NCBI GenBank assembly: GCA_964433135.1
Contig: CAYSQW010000035.1
Coordinates: forward strand, 1-38,075
From: CAYSQW01 sp964433135
GTDB lineage: Bacteria; Acidobacteriota; Aminicenantia; Aminicenantales; Aminicenantaceae
Direction of reading: 5' to 3'
DNA: 38,075 nucleotides
Both the position numbers and the translations under genes were made by a program. A model generated the notes under the pieces. That model worked only from the letters and a program-made list of their open reading frames with translations, did no database searches and had not been told where the DNA came from. Position 1 is the first letter of the stretch. Each line of letters opens with the position of its first letter. Shown in pieces: positions 16,710-24,224 of this stretch.

Positions 16710-17808
16710 AAAAAAATTTATTCCAGAGATGGTATTTGTCGAGCGGGCCGTTCGCAATCTATATAACACGCAGGAGATACTGGCGAGGATTCCGAATGTG
16801 CCGGTGAGGTTGATTGAAGATCAAAGTGAAATCGCACGATATTTTAAGCGAAGTGAGGATCCGGTGGCGAGCGCAAAGAAATGCGTATTGATTAATCGGC
16901 AAAAAGGGGATTTTGTAAAACCGTGTCCATGTACGCCGCGCTATCTCGGATGCAATTATTACGTGATAAACCTCGATTTGAACTGCCCTATGGACTGCAG
17001 TTATTGTATTCTGCAGTTCTATATGGAACACCCTCTCATTACGATTCCCGTAAACAAAGCGGACCTGTGGAGGCAGCTGAAAGATTTTTTGTCGGAAAAT
17101 CGGGGGAGAAGGATTCGTATCGGAACGGGAGAACTGGGGGATTCACTGGCTGTGGATCATATTACGAAAAGATCCGTTGAGCTGATTGATTTTTTTCGCG
17201 ATTGGCCCATGGCTTATCTTGAGCTTAAGACAAAAACGACTAATATCGACAATCTTATGAGTCTTGATCCAGCCGAAAATATTATTATTGCATGGTCATT
17301 GAATTCAAGGAGGTGTGCTCAGGCCGAGGAACACGGAGCTCCCTCCGTAAGCGAGCGCATACAAGCGGCACGCCGGGTGACGGAGAGGGGATACAAGGTG
17401 GCATTCCACTTCGACCCCGTAATCTACTATAGTGAATGGGAGAAGGAGTATAAAGAGGTTATGGAAGAGCTGTCTCGTCATATAGCATCCGAAAATATAG
17501 CCTGGATAAGTATCGGCAGCTTGAGATTCCCTCCCGCCCTAAAGAACGTTATTAAGAGAAGGTTTCCGGAAAGCGGGATCATATATGAAGAATTCATCAA
17601 GGGGCTGGATGGCAAATATAGATATTTCAAGCCGAGAAGAACGATAATGTATGAGAAAATGGTTAATTGGATAAGGCAAAAAGGGGGGAAGAATATACGT
17701 GTCTATTTCTGTATGGAGAGTTGTGAGATAAGCGAGAAATATCTTGGAATAAAATTAAGGGGTAAGGAAAGCGTCGAAAAACACCTTACCTTACCCCTTA
17801 ACAGCTGA
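16702..17808 (+). CDS. SPL-like radical SAM protein (spore photoproduct lyase family)
   Basis: The 368-residue protein has the radical SAM cluster motif C95-x3-C99-x2-C102 (LNCPMDCSYCILQFY) and the SPL-family architecture. A second cysteine group lies just before it (C75, C77, C84 in KPCPCTPRYLGC). GTGELGDSLAVDHIT (141-155) aligns with the region that in true spore photoproduct lyase carries the hydrogen-donating cysteine; by my alignment that position is Glu144. So it is probably a relative with a different substrate, perhaps still nucleic acid. The start is set by the eight-base overlap with the ParB-like gene. A 13-bp inverted repeat spans its 3' end. Confidence 0.82.
   Translation: MDEKKFIPEMVFVERAVRNLYNTQEILARIPNVPVRLIEDQSEIARYFKRSEDPVASAKKCVLINRQKGDFVKPCPCTPRYLGCNYYVINLDLNCPMDCSYCILQFYMEHPLITIPVNKADLWRQLKDFLSENRGRRIRIGTGELGDSLAVDHITKRSVELIDFFRDWPMAYLELKTKTTNIDNLMSLDPAENIIIAWSLNSRRCAQAEEHGAPSVSERIQAARRVTERGYKVAFHFDPVIYYSEWEKEYKEVMEELSRHIASENIAWISIGSLRFPPALKNVIKRRFPESGIIYEEFIKGLDGKYRYFKPRRTIMYEKMVNWIRQKGGKNIRVYFCMESCEISEKYLGIKLRGKESVEKHLTLPLNS
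17755..17801. repeat. 13-bp perfect inverted repeat at convergent gene end
   Basis: TTAAGGGGTAAGG (17755-17767) and CCTTACCCCTTAA (17789-17801) are exact reverse complements separated by 21 bases. They lie inside the last codons of the radical SAM gene, just ahead of its stop and of the convergent exbD end. A shorter alternative pairing (GGTAAGG 17761-17767 with CCTTACC 17784-17790) is also possible. It could form a strong RNA stem read from either strand. No T-run follows. Confidence 0.75.
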
Positions 17809-17844
17809 TTCAAAGAGATAGATATTAAGTCAATACTGAGACCG

Positions 17845-18270
17845 CTAGTCGGCTCTTCCTGTTTTCTTATCTGCGATGATCCCGATCATATCGATGCCGG
17901 CATTCTGAATGACACCAATGATATCGACCACATTTCCGTATTCGAGCTCCATGTCGGCTCTTAGATAGAGCTTCTTATCGCTGGCGCTCATGAGAGCGTC
18001 TTCGAGAGCGAGCTGCAAGGAATCCAAGGTGACTTGTTCTTCATTGACCCACATGCTGGCATCTTTTTTGATGTAAAGCACAACTTCAGGATTTTCGGGC
18101 ATGTCAATGGTATTGAGTGCAGTGGGGAGCTTGACATCTACGCCTTTTTTAACCAGAGGTGTGACGACCATGAAGATAATTAAAAGTACCAGGAGAACAT
18201 CACAGAGGGGGACGACATTGGGTTCAGACTTGACTTCTTTCTTACCTCCGGTACTGACTGAAAAACCCAT
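17845..18270 (-). CDS. exbD: Biopolymer transport protein ExbD/TolR
   Basis: ExbD is the single-span partner of ExbB in the proton-driven motor that energises TonB. The N-terminal membrane segment after VVPLCDVLLVLLIIFMVVTP carries the essential aspartate, and the C-terminal periplasmic domain ends with DIIGVIQNAGIDMIGIIADK. At 141 residues it is normal. AGAGGT precedes the ATG after a 45-bp gap from exbB. It is last in tonB-exbB-exbD. Confidence 0.92.
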   Translation of the reverse strand: MGFSVSTGGKKEVKSEPNVVPLCDVLLVLLIIFMVVTPLVKKGVDVKLPTALNTIDMPENPEVVLYIKKDASMWVNEEQVTLDSLQLALEDALMSASDKKLYLRADMELEYGNVVDIIGVIQNAGIDMIGIIADKKTGRAD

Positions 18271-18315
18271 CTTTACCTCTTTTAAATTATATTTGCAAAA
18301 AGGATGATATTCTCT

Positions 18316-18987
18316 TTACTTGGACTTTTTCACGAAGAAATCGATGATTTCAGATGACGTATTCTCCATCTCGGCGCCGAAAGTCTCAACCTTGGTGTTG
18401 AGGACGTTGTAGCACCAGAGAGCGATAATAGCCACACCGATTCCAAAAGCGGTCGTGATAAGCGCCTCTGCGATACCACCGGCAACCGCGCCGATTCCAC
18501 CGGATCCGGTAAGAGCCATGCCACGGAAAGCATTGATGATACCGAAAATGGTTCCAAACAGACCAATAAAGGGTGAGGATGTCGCGATCGTCGCGAGAAC
18601 GCTCAGGCCTCTATTGAGTTCCTGCTGGAAAACATTGTTGGCACGATCGCATCCGCGTTGGGCGGTAGCGAGCTGCTCTTCCATACTGAGATTAGCTTCT
18701 CTGCCTTCCAAAAATTCCTTGATGCCGGCGGCCGAAACTCTGGCCAAATGGCTTCCCTTGTATTCTTTCTTCGTGGAAAGAGTCAAGGCATCAGAAATTT
18801 TTCCGTTTTTAAGCAGATCAGCGATCTTGGGAGCGATCTGTTTGGATTTTCTTTTAGCTCTGGAATAAACGAACTGTCGTTCAAATAATAGATAGATGGA
18901 GATGATAGAGAGTAAGATCAGCGTGATGGCGACCGTTTTTGCCACTCCTCCCATCTGCTGCCACATTTCAATCAGACCAAATTGCAT
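18316..18987 (-). CDS. exbB: Biopolymer transport protein ExbB/TolQ (MotA/TolQ/ExbB proton channel)
   Basis: ExbB forms the pentameric proton channel with ExbD. The first membrane segment is VAKTVAITLILLSIISIYLL. The conserved MotA/TolQ/ExbB region follows (NRGLSVLATIATSSPFIGLF, then GTIFGIINAF and GGIAEALITTAFGIGVAI) with two membrane helices. At 223 residues it is normal. The very strong Shine-Dalgarno AAAGGAGGT stands before the ATG. It lies between tonB and exbD on the same strand. Confidence 0.93.
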   Translation of the reverse strand: MQFGLIEMWQQMGGVAKTVAITLILLSIISIYLLFERQFVYSRAKRKSKQIAPKIADLLKNGKISDALTLSTKKEYKGSHLARVSAAGIKEFLEGREANLSMEEQLATAQRGCDRANNVFQQELNRGLSVLATIATSSPFIGLFGTIFGIINAFRGMALTGSGGIGAVAGGIAEALITTAFGIGVAIIALWCYNVLNTKVETFGAEMENTSSEIIDFFVKKSK

Positions 18988-19033
18988 TTTAAGTACCTCC
19001 TTTAATTCTCGAAAGCCATTTGAAAGCTTTTCA

Positions 19034-19810
19034 TTATTTTAATTGAAATCGTACGGTAACCGTGAATATAACCCCTCGGGGACGGCCGTTGATGATCATG
19101 GGTTCATAAACCCACTGACGGACGGCATCGATGGCAGCCTGATCGAGAAGCGGGATGGACCGGAGGACTTTAACCCTCTGGACACGCCCATAAATATCGG
19201 TGGTGGCTTCGATAATAACGACGCCTTCCACACGAGCTTGTCTTGCGATTTCAGGATACATGGGATCCACGGATTTGACCAAACGGGGAGGTTTGATCTC
19301 ACCGATTGCACGAACAGGAGCTTCGACTTCACCGACAACTCCACCCAATACTCCGCCGACGACTCCACCAAGGACTCCACCGACGACTCCACCTTCGACT
19401 CCACCTTCGACTCCACCTTCGATCCCAATGTCGGAAAGTTCTTCTTCTGCGATTTCATCAGGAATTTCTACCGGAGCGACAAGCTGACCGGGCTGAACGG
19501 TTGCACGAGCTTGGACTGGTTTAATACGGGTGCGTGAACTGGAACTTGAACGCTTCTTAGCCGGAGGCGGCGGCGGTGGTGGCGGCGGCGGCGGCGGCGC
19601 AAGAAACGCGCTGTAAACTTCAACAGTGGGGAGGTTCGATGTGCTGAGCAGGGGAATAACAATCATGAGGACAATGAGAAATGCGTGGATGAGAAAGGCA
19701 AGAGGGAAGGCAAGAGCTTTTCTGCCCCGTCCTTTTTCAGGGACGATGAAAGAGTCTCTGAAAATATCTGGAGCTTGAGTCTTTTCCTTCGGCTTAACAT
19801 TTTCAGCCAT
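19034..19810 (-). CDS. tonB: Energy transducer TonB with poly-proline and GGV-repeat spacer
   Basis: TonB carries energy from ExbBD to outer-membrane receptors. A cytoplasmic tail is followed by one membrane segment (ALAFPLAFLIHAFLIVLMIV), then a run of twelve prolines, a serine/arginine stretch, and a glycine-valine repeat (GGVEGGV...GGVVGGVLGG). The C-terminal TonB fold (about 175-258) has VDPMYPEIARQARVEG and AAIDAVRQWVYEPM. The repeat spacer is encoded by a 12-bp tandem repeat and resembles TonB proteins of Acidobacteriota. AGAGGT lies before the ATG, with a promoter at 19852-19880. It is first in tonB-exbB-exbD. Confidence 0.92.
   Translation of the reverse strand: MAENVKPKEKTQAPDIFRDSFIVPEKGRGRKALAFPLAFLIHAFLIVLMIVIPLLSTSNLPTVEVYSAFLAPPPPPPPPPPPPAKKRSSSSSRTRIKPVQARATVQPGQLVAPVEIPDEIAEEELSDIGIEGGVEGGVEGGVVGGVLGGVVGGVLGGVVGEVEAPVRAIGEIKPPRLVKSVDPMYPEIARQARVEGVVIIEATTDIYGRVQRVKVLRSIPLLDQAAIDAVRQWVYEPMIINGRPRGVIFTVTVRFQLK
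19334..19417. repeat. 12-bp tandem repeat, seven units, inside tonB
   Basis: Seven consecutive 12-bp units share the core ACTCCACC (one unit has ACTCCGCC) on the plus strand; the last two units are identical. On the minus strand each encodes a four-residue GGVx step. Length change by whole units keeps the frame. Confidence 0.85.
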
Positions 19811-19851
19811 TTTGTTTTACCTCTTCTTGATATATCAGAATTTAAAATAAG

Positions 19852-19880
19852 AGTATAAAGGAAAATGTGATATTTGACAA
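19852..19880 (-). promoter_or_regulatory. Promoter of the tonB-exbB-exbD operon
   Basis: On the minus strand TTGTCA (19880-19875), a 17-bp spacer, and TATACT (19857-19852). The predicted leader is about 35 nt and contains the Shine-Dalgarno AGAGGT, so this is a conventional leadered start in contrast to several other first genes here. Confidence 0.65.
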
Positions 19881-19891
19881 GTACAAAATAT

Positions 19892-21058
19892 TCATTTTCC
19901 CATACCTTTTTTAGGCTTAAATATTTTCTTCCAAAAATAAAGCATAGAGCAGGATTGATAGATGGATGAATAGGTTCCGGTGATGACTCCGATGATCATG
20001 GTGAAGGCAAAATCATTGATGACATCGCCTCCGAAAATCAAGAGTGCGGCAACGGTAAGGAAAGTGGTTCCGGAAGTGATGATGGTACGGCTGAGAGTCT
20101 GGTTGATGCTGGTGTCGAGAATCCCTCCGAATGAGAGCTTGCGAAGGATCTTCAAGTTGTCGCGGACCCTATCGAATATAACGATGGTATCATTCAAGGA
20201 ATATCCGACAATAGTAAGAACGGCCGCGATAACGGGAAGGTTGATTTCACGGCCGGTGAAGGAAAACATTCCGAGTGTAATCAGCACATCATGGCCGAGT
20301 GTGAGAATGGCGGAAACGCCGTAGGCGAATTTAAAACGGATGCCGATATAGATCAGCATGCCGAACAACGCCCATATGGTCGCCTGCGTGGCCTTGCGTC
20401 GAAGATCCCTTCCGACCTGAGGTCCCACGGTTTCGCGGTTCAAGACCGCTAAGCGGCTCAGAAAGGCTTTAGTCTTAAGGAATTCGATAACTTCCGCATC
20501 TATCCCGTCGTCGGCCAACTGTTCAAACGAAGAGATGATGCCGTGATAGCCTGGAGATTTACGGAGAGAAATGATTGCGTCGGCGGTTTCCTGCGAGGTG
20601 TTGGGGTATTTGTCCATAAGCAGCAGAGACAGAGTGCTGTCATCGATACTGTTGAGATCCGAAAGCCCTTTTTCCAGAGAGGAGGATTCTTCCGGCCCTC
20701 TGAGAGCGGAAACGACCAGGTTGCCGATGATCTCGTGGGCATCCATTTCTTCTTGCGACTGCTCATCGATCGAGGCCTGCATGGTACGGATGATGTATTC
20801 ACGCCGTGAATTTTCAAGTTCCTGAATGCGGCTGTTCTCGATACCGGCATCGCTCAAAGCTTGTCTGACCTCGGAGATGGGAACTTCGTTATTGAAAATA
20901 ACCCGAATAAGTGTTCCACCGGCGAAATCGATCCCGGGATTCAATCCTTTGCCCCAGAAGATATTGATCAGCCCTGCTAGAATGACGATGGCGGAAACGG
21001 AAAGAGCGATGAACTTGTACTTCATGAATTGGAAATTGGGTTGTTTAAATATCTGCAT
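19892..21058 (-). CDS. secF: Protein translocase subunit SecF with enlarged first periplasmic domain
   Basis: SecF pairs with SecD to pull proteins through SecYEG using the proton gradient. Six membrane segments are visible: one near residues 14-33 and five from about 225 on. Family motifs include GIDFAGGTL, GRDLRRKATQATIWAL, GYSLNDTIVIFDRVRDN and NQTLSRTIITS. At 388 residues it is longer than usual. The extra part (about 100-200) contains a helix-hairpin-helix-like stretch (SDLNSIDDSTLSLLL, ETADAIISLRKS, SFEQLADDG). It starts one base after the secD stop. Confidence 0.94.
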   Translation of the reverse strand: MQIFKQPNFQFMKYKFIALSVSAIVILAGLINIFWGKGLNPGIDFAGGTLIRVIFNNEVPISEVRQALSDAGIENSRIQELENSRREYIIRTMQASIDEQSQEEMDAHEIIGNLVVSALRGPEESSSLEKGLSDLNSIDDSTLSLLLMDKYPNTSQETADAIISLRKSPGYHGIISSFEQLADDGIDAEVIEFLKTKAFLSRLAVLNRETVGPQVGRDLRRKATQATIWALFGMLIYIGIRFKFAYGVSAILTLGHDVLITLGMFSFTGREINLPVIAAVLTIVGYSLNDTIVIFDRVRDNLKILRKLSFGGILDTSINQTLSRTIITSGTTFLTVAALLIFGGDVINDFAFTMIIGVITGTYSSIYQSCSMLYFWKKIFKPKKGMGK

Positions 21059-21059
21059 T

Positions 21060-22613
21060 TTATATGCTCAACTTTTTGACCTTTTTTTTGTTGGCTAGTG
21101 AAAGGTCGAATATCAGTCTTGAAACAAAAACCGCTGTAAACATACTGGCCGTGATGCCGATAATAAGCGTGATGGCAAATCCACGAATCGCCCCGGTTCC
21201 GAATTGAAAAAGGAAGACGGCGGCGATGATGGTTGTGACATTGGCATCCAGAATAGTACGGAATGCCCGGGAAAATCCGGAGGAGATTGAACTCAGAACG
21301 CTTTTTCCCTGAGTGAGTTCCTCCCGGATGCGCTCGAATACGAGAACGTTGGCGTCCACCGCCATGCCGATAGTCAGGATAATCCCCGCTATGCCCGGCA
21401 ATGTCAGACTCGCCTTGAAATACGCCAGCGCGCCCATCAGGATCAGGACGTTGAAAACCAAGGCGATGACGGCATTGACGCCGGATGCCTTGTAATAGAA
21501 GACCATGAATACAAGCACCAGAATCAAGGCGATAAGAATGGCTCGAAATCCCTTGCGAATGGAATCGGCGCCGAGAGAGGGTCCGATGGTCCGTTCTTCT
21601 AGATAGACGATATTCGCGGGCAGAGCGCCGGCGCGAAGGACCAGGGAAATGTCCTCGGCATCTTCCGCCGAATAATTTCCGCGAAGGATCCCCGAATCGG
21701 GGATGCGGCTTTCGATGGTCGCAACGACCTGGATCTTGTGATCGAGAATGATTGCCAGCGGATTTCCAATGTTTTCTTCGGTGAAGGTGGCGAATCGTTT
21801 GGCGGCTTCGGGATTAAAGGAAAAAGAAACCGCCGGATTGTTCCATTCGTCCATGGAGCGGCGGGCTGTTCGCAAATCTTTGCCGACAAATGGGGAAACA
21901 CGGGTGACGATATAGAATTTTCCATTTGATCGCACCGTATCTCCCTGCATTATTTCAAGATCGGCGGGGAGTTCGCCGTTGTATTGACTGAGCAGTTCTT
22001 CACGGCTGTTGCCCGGTCCTCCCTTGACCAGACGCCATTCCAGCAGAGCCGTGGTTTTCAGTATCTCTTTGACTCTGTCGGGATCTTCAACGCCGGGAAG
22101 TTCAACGATGATCTTGTCTCCCGCAAGTCCTTGGCGCTGAATCGTCGGTTCGGAAAGGCCCAATTCGTCAACACGATTTCCGATGGTCTCACGCGACTGC
22201 ATGACGGCCTGTTCCCGCAAATAGGTTGCGACCTGGTTTTTGATGGTGAATCTGACGTTTTCTGCGGAGAAGGAAGTGTCCCATTCGCCGAAGTAGTCGT
22301 CGATGATATCCCGAAGCTGGCCGGCTTGTTCGGAGTCATAGCCCGTAAGCGAAAAGACACCGATCCGATCGAGCGATTTGGTGATGGATTCGTAGGTGAT
22401 ATCCTCTTTATCGAGTAGCTCGCCCAATCTCAGGACCTGTTGGTCGGTCTCATTGGTTATGGCGTCATCCGTCATGACTTGAAGGACGAGGTGCATCCCT
22501 CCCTGCAGATCCAATCCCAGATTGATCTTCTCTCCGGGGGGATAGAAAAGAAAGACGGATAAAGCGATGACCGCGAGAACGAGAATGCATTTCCAGCGTA
22601 ATTTTTTGTTCAT
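21060..22613 (-). CDS. secD: Protein translocase subunit SecD
   Basis: SecD is the larger subunit of the SecDF translocation motor. It begins with a membrane segment and the D1 motif (NLGLDLQGGMHLVLQV), has the periplasmic base and head regions, RVDELGLSEPTIQRQG, and five C-terminal membrane segments with GIAGIILTIGMAVDANVLVF and IRGFAITLIIGI. The length of 517 residues is normal for the short form. AGAAGA precedes the ATG. It stands between yajC and secF, as in many bacteria. Confidence 0.96.
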   Translation of the reverse strand: MNKKLRWKCILVLAVIALSVFLFYPPGEKINLGLDLQGGMHLVLQVMTDDAITNETDQQVLRLGELLDKEDITYESITKSLDRIGVFSLTGYDSEQAGQLRDIIDDYFGEWDTSFSAENVRFTIKNQVATYLREQAVMQSRETIGNRVDELGLSEPTIQRQGLAGDKIIVELPGVEDPDRVKEILKTTALLEWRLVKGGPGNSREELLSQYNGELPADLEIMQGDTVRSNGKFYIVTRVSPFVGKDLRTARRSMDEWNNPAVSFSFNPEAAKRFATFTEENIGNPLAIILDHKIQVVATIESRIPDSGILRGNYSAEDAEDISLVLRAGALPANIVYLEERTIGPSLGADSIRKGFRAILIALILVLVFMVFYYKASGVNAVIALVFNVLILMGALAYFKASLTLPGIAGIILTIGMAVDANVLVFERIREELTQGKSVLSSISSGFSRAFRTILDANVTTIIAAVFLFQFGTGAIRGFAITLIIGITASMFTAVFVSRLIFDLSLANKKKVKKLSI

Positions 22614-22674
22614 ATCGATCTTCTAATGTTTAACCTTTAATTATACGTGTGATTAGAGTTATGGAGTCGGCGGC

Positions 22675-23013
22675 TTATTTCTTTTCTTCTTTTTTATCGC
22701 CAAGGATGACTCCGACCGCACTTTTTGTGATGTCGATTTTGGTGTTGGCGGATATTTTGAGCTCGATTCGATCTTTCTGCACTCCCATAACTGTTCCGAA
22801 AATGCCTCCCGTGGTTACGAGTTTATCTCCGGATTTAAGCTGCTCCACCATCTCCTGGTGTTTCTTTTGCTTTTTGCGTTGAGGAAGGATAATGAGCAGG
22901 TAAAAAATAACGAAAACCAGAATAAATGGAAAAAGCAGCTGCAACAAGTTGCCCTGTCCCTGAGCGGGCGCCGGGGCTTGTTGATTGAAAGTTAGTAAAG
23001 TTCCTAATATCAT
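22675..23013 (-). CDS. yajC: Preprotein translocase accessory subunit YajC
   Basis: YajC is a small single-span protein that associates with SecDF. After a proline/glutamine-rich start there is one hydrophobic helix (LLFPFILVFVIFYLLIILPQ), then RKKQKKHQEMVEQLKSGDKL and VTTGGIFGTV, the family hallmarks. At 112 residues it is normal. Its ATG overlaps the tgt stop by four bases (ATGA), so the genes are co-translated. Confidence 0.94.
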   Translation of the reverse strand: MILGTLLTFNQQAPAPAQGQGNLLQLLFPFILVFVIFYLLIILPQRKKQKKHQEMVEQLKSGDKLVTTGGIFGTVMGVQKDRIELKISANTKIDITKSAVGVILGDKKEEKK

Positions 23014-24134
23014 CGTTGACCGTCTCTTTTTTGGATTGCTAAAGTACCTCTTAATTGATGAAAGGTATTAGATTGAATAGCTTGCCTAATTTTAGTGAAG
23101 ATGTCAAGATAAAAATGCAAGTTGTGGATGGTGTTCAAAACCGCCGATCCTATCTCGTCTCTCTCATAGAGATGCCGCAGATAGGCCCTGGAAAAATGGC
23201 GGCAGGTATAGCAGTTGCAGGATTCATCCAAAGGGCGGGAATCCCGTTCGTATTTTTTATTTTTGATGACGATCCTGCCTTGGGAGGTGAAGAGAGTTCC
23301 GTTGCGGGCGTTTCGTGTCGGCAGGACGCAGTCGAAAAAATCCACTCCTCTCTCCACTGCCTGGAGGATGTCTTCGATGTAACCGATCCCCATAAGATAA
23401 CGGGGTTTGTCTTCCGGAAGCAGGCTGCAGGCGCGTTCCGCCGTTTCCATGAATTGCGATTTCGGCTCTCCGATCCCGAGTCCGCCGAGGGCGTATCCAT
23501 CGAAATCGATTTTCATCAAGTCTTCGATGCTTCGTTTTCTCAGGTCCCAGATTACGCTTCCCTGACTTATTCCCCAGAGCAGCTGTCCGGAGCGGCGGGA
23601 AAGAAAATGTTCCCGCGAACGCTGCGCCCACAGCGTAGTTTGATCCACGGCGTCCCTGACGACCTCAGTTGAGGAGGGGTAGGGAGGGAATCGGTCCAGC
23701 GGCATGAGGATGTCTGTCCCCAGCTTTAATTGGATATCGATCACGTCCTCGGGGGAGAGAAAAAACTTGGTGCCGTCGAGATGAGAAGAGAACTGCACTC
23801 CATCCGGCTTGACTTTGACCAGTGGAGAGAGACTGTAGATCTGAAAACCGCCGCTGTCGGAAAGGATGGGCTTTTCCCATGAAATAAAGGAGTGTATTCC
23901 ACCCTGAGAGTGGATGACGTCCAACCCGGGGCGGAGAAAAAGGTGATAAGCGTTTACCAGAATGAGCTGCGCTCCGAGCCGCCGGACCTGATCATGGGTT
24001 AGGCTTTTCACCGCCCCCTGGCTGGCCACGGGAGCGAAAGCGGGGGTTTCTATGGGGCCGTGCGCGGTATGGATGATACCGCTGCGGGCCTGTGAGCGTT
24101 CATCGGAAGCGGTTATCGTGAATAAGCGTTTCAT
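23010..24134 (-). CDS. tgt: Queuine tRNA-ribosyltransferase
   Basis: Tgt swaps guanine 34 for the queuosine precursor preQ1 in tRNAs with GUN anticodons. It has the substrate region LSDSGGFQIYSLS, the GGLGIGEPK loop, the nucleophile region FDCVLPTRNARNG, and the zinc site CNCYTC followed by a later cysteine-free spacer ending in the histidine of NTIHNLHFY. At 374 residues it is normal. ATG 24134 is chosen over GTG 24140 because transcription from the -10 box at 24149-24144 should start close to 24137, so the mRNA has nearly no leader. It opens tgt-yajC-secD-secF. Confidence 0.95.
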   Translation of the reverse strand: MKRLFTITASDERSQARSGIIHTAHGPIETPAFAPVASQGAVKSLTHDQVRRLGAQLILVNAYHLFLRPGLDVIHSQGGIHSFISWEKPILSDSGGFQIYSLSPLVKVKPDGVQFSSHLDGTKFFLSPEDVIDIQLKLGTDILMPLDRFPPYPSSTEVVRDAVDQTTLWAQRSREHFLSRRSGQLLWGISQGSVIWDLRKRSIEDLMKIDFDGYALGGLGIGEPKSQFMETAERACSLLPEDKPRYLMGIGYIEDILQAVERGVDFFDCVLPTRNARNGTLFTSQGRIVIKNKKYERDSRPLDESCNCYTCRHFSRAYLRHLYERDEIGSAVLNTIHNLHFYLDIFTKIRQAIQSNTFHQLRGTLAIQKRDGQR

Positions 24135-24143
24135 GATCACAAC

Positions 24144-24172
24144 ATTATAAGCAAGACGAAAGTATCCGTCTA
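24144..24172 (-). promoter_or_regulatory. Promoter of tgt-yajC-secDF
   Basis: On the minus strand TAGACG (24172-24167), a 17-bp spacer, and perfect TATAAT (24149-24144). The ATG follows nine bases after the -10 box, leaving a leader of no more than about three bases. Confidence 0.6.
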
Positions 24173-24224
24173 TTTATTTCGATCATCGGCGGGAAAGGAT
24201 CGGCTCGATTGCCGTCTCTTCATG

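Noticed and set aside
19043..19537. Long plus-strand open frames opposite tonB
   Set aside because: They arise from the repetitive, GC-biased tonB coding sequence; their products are low-complexity and lack a ribosome site.
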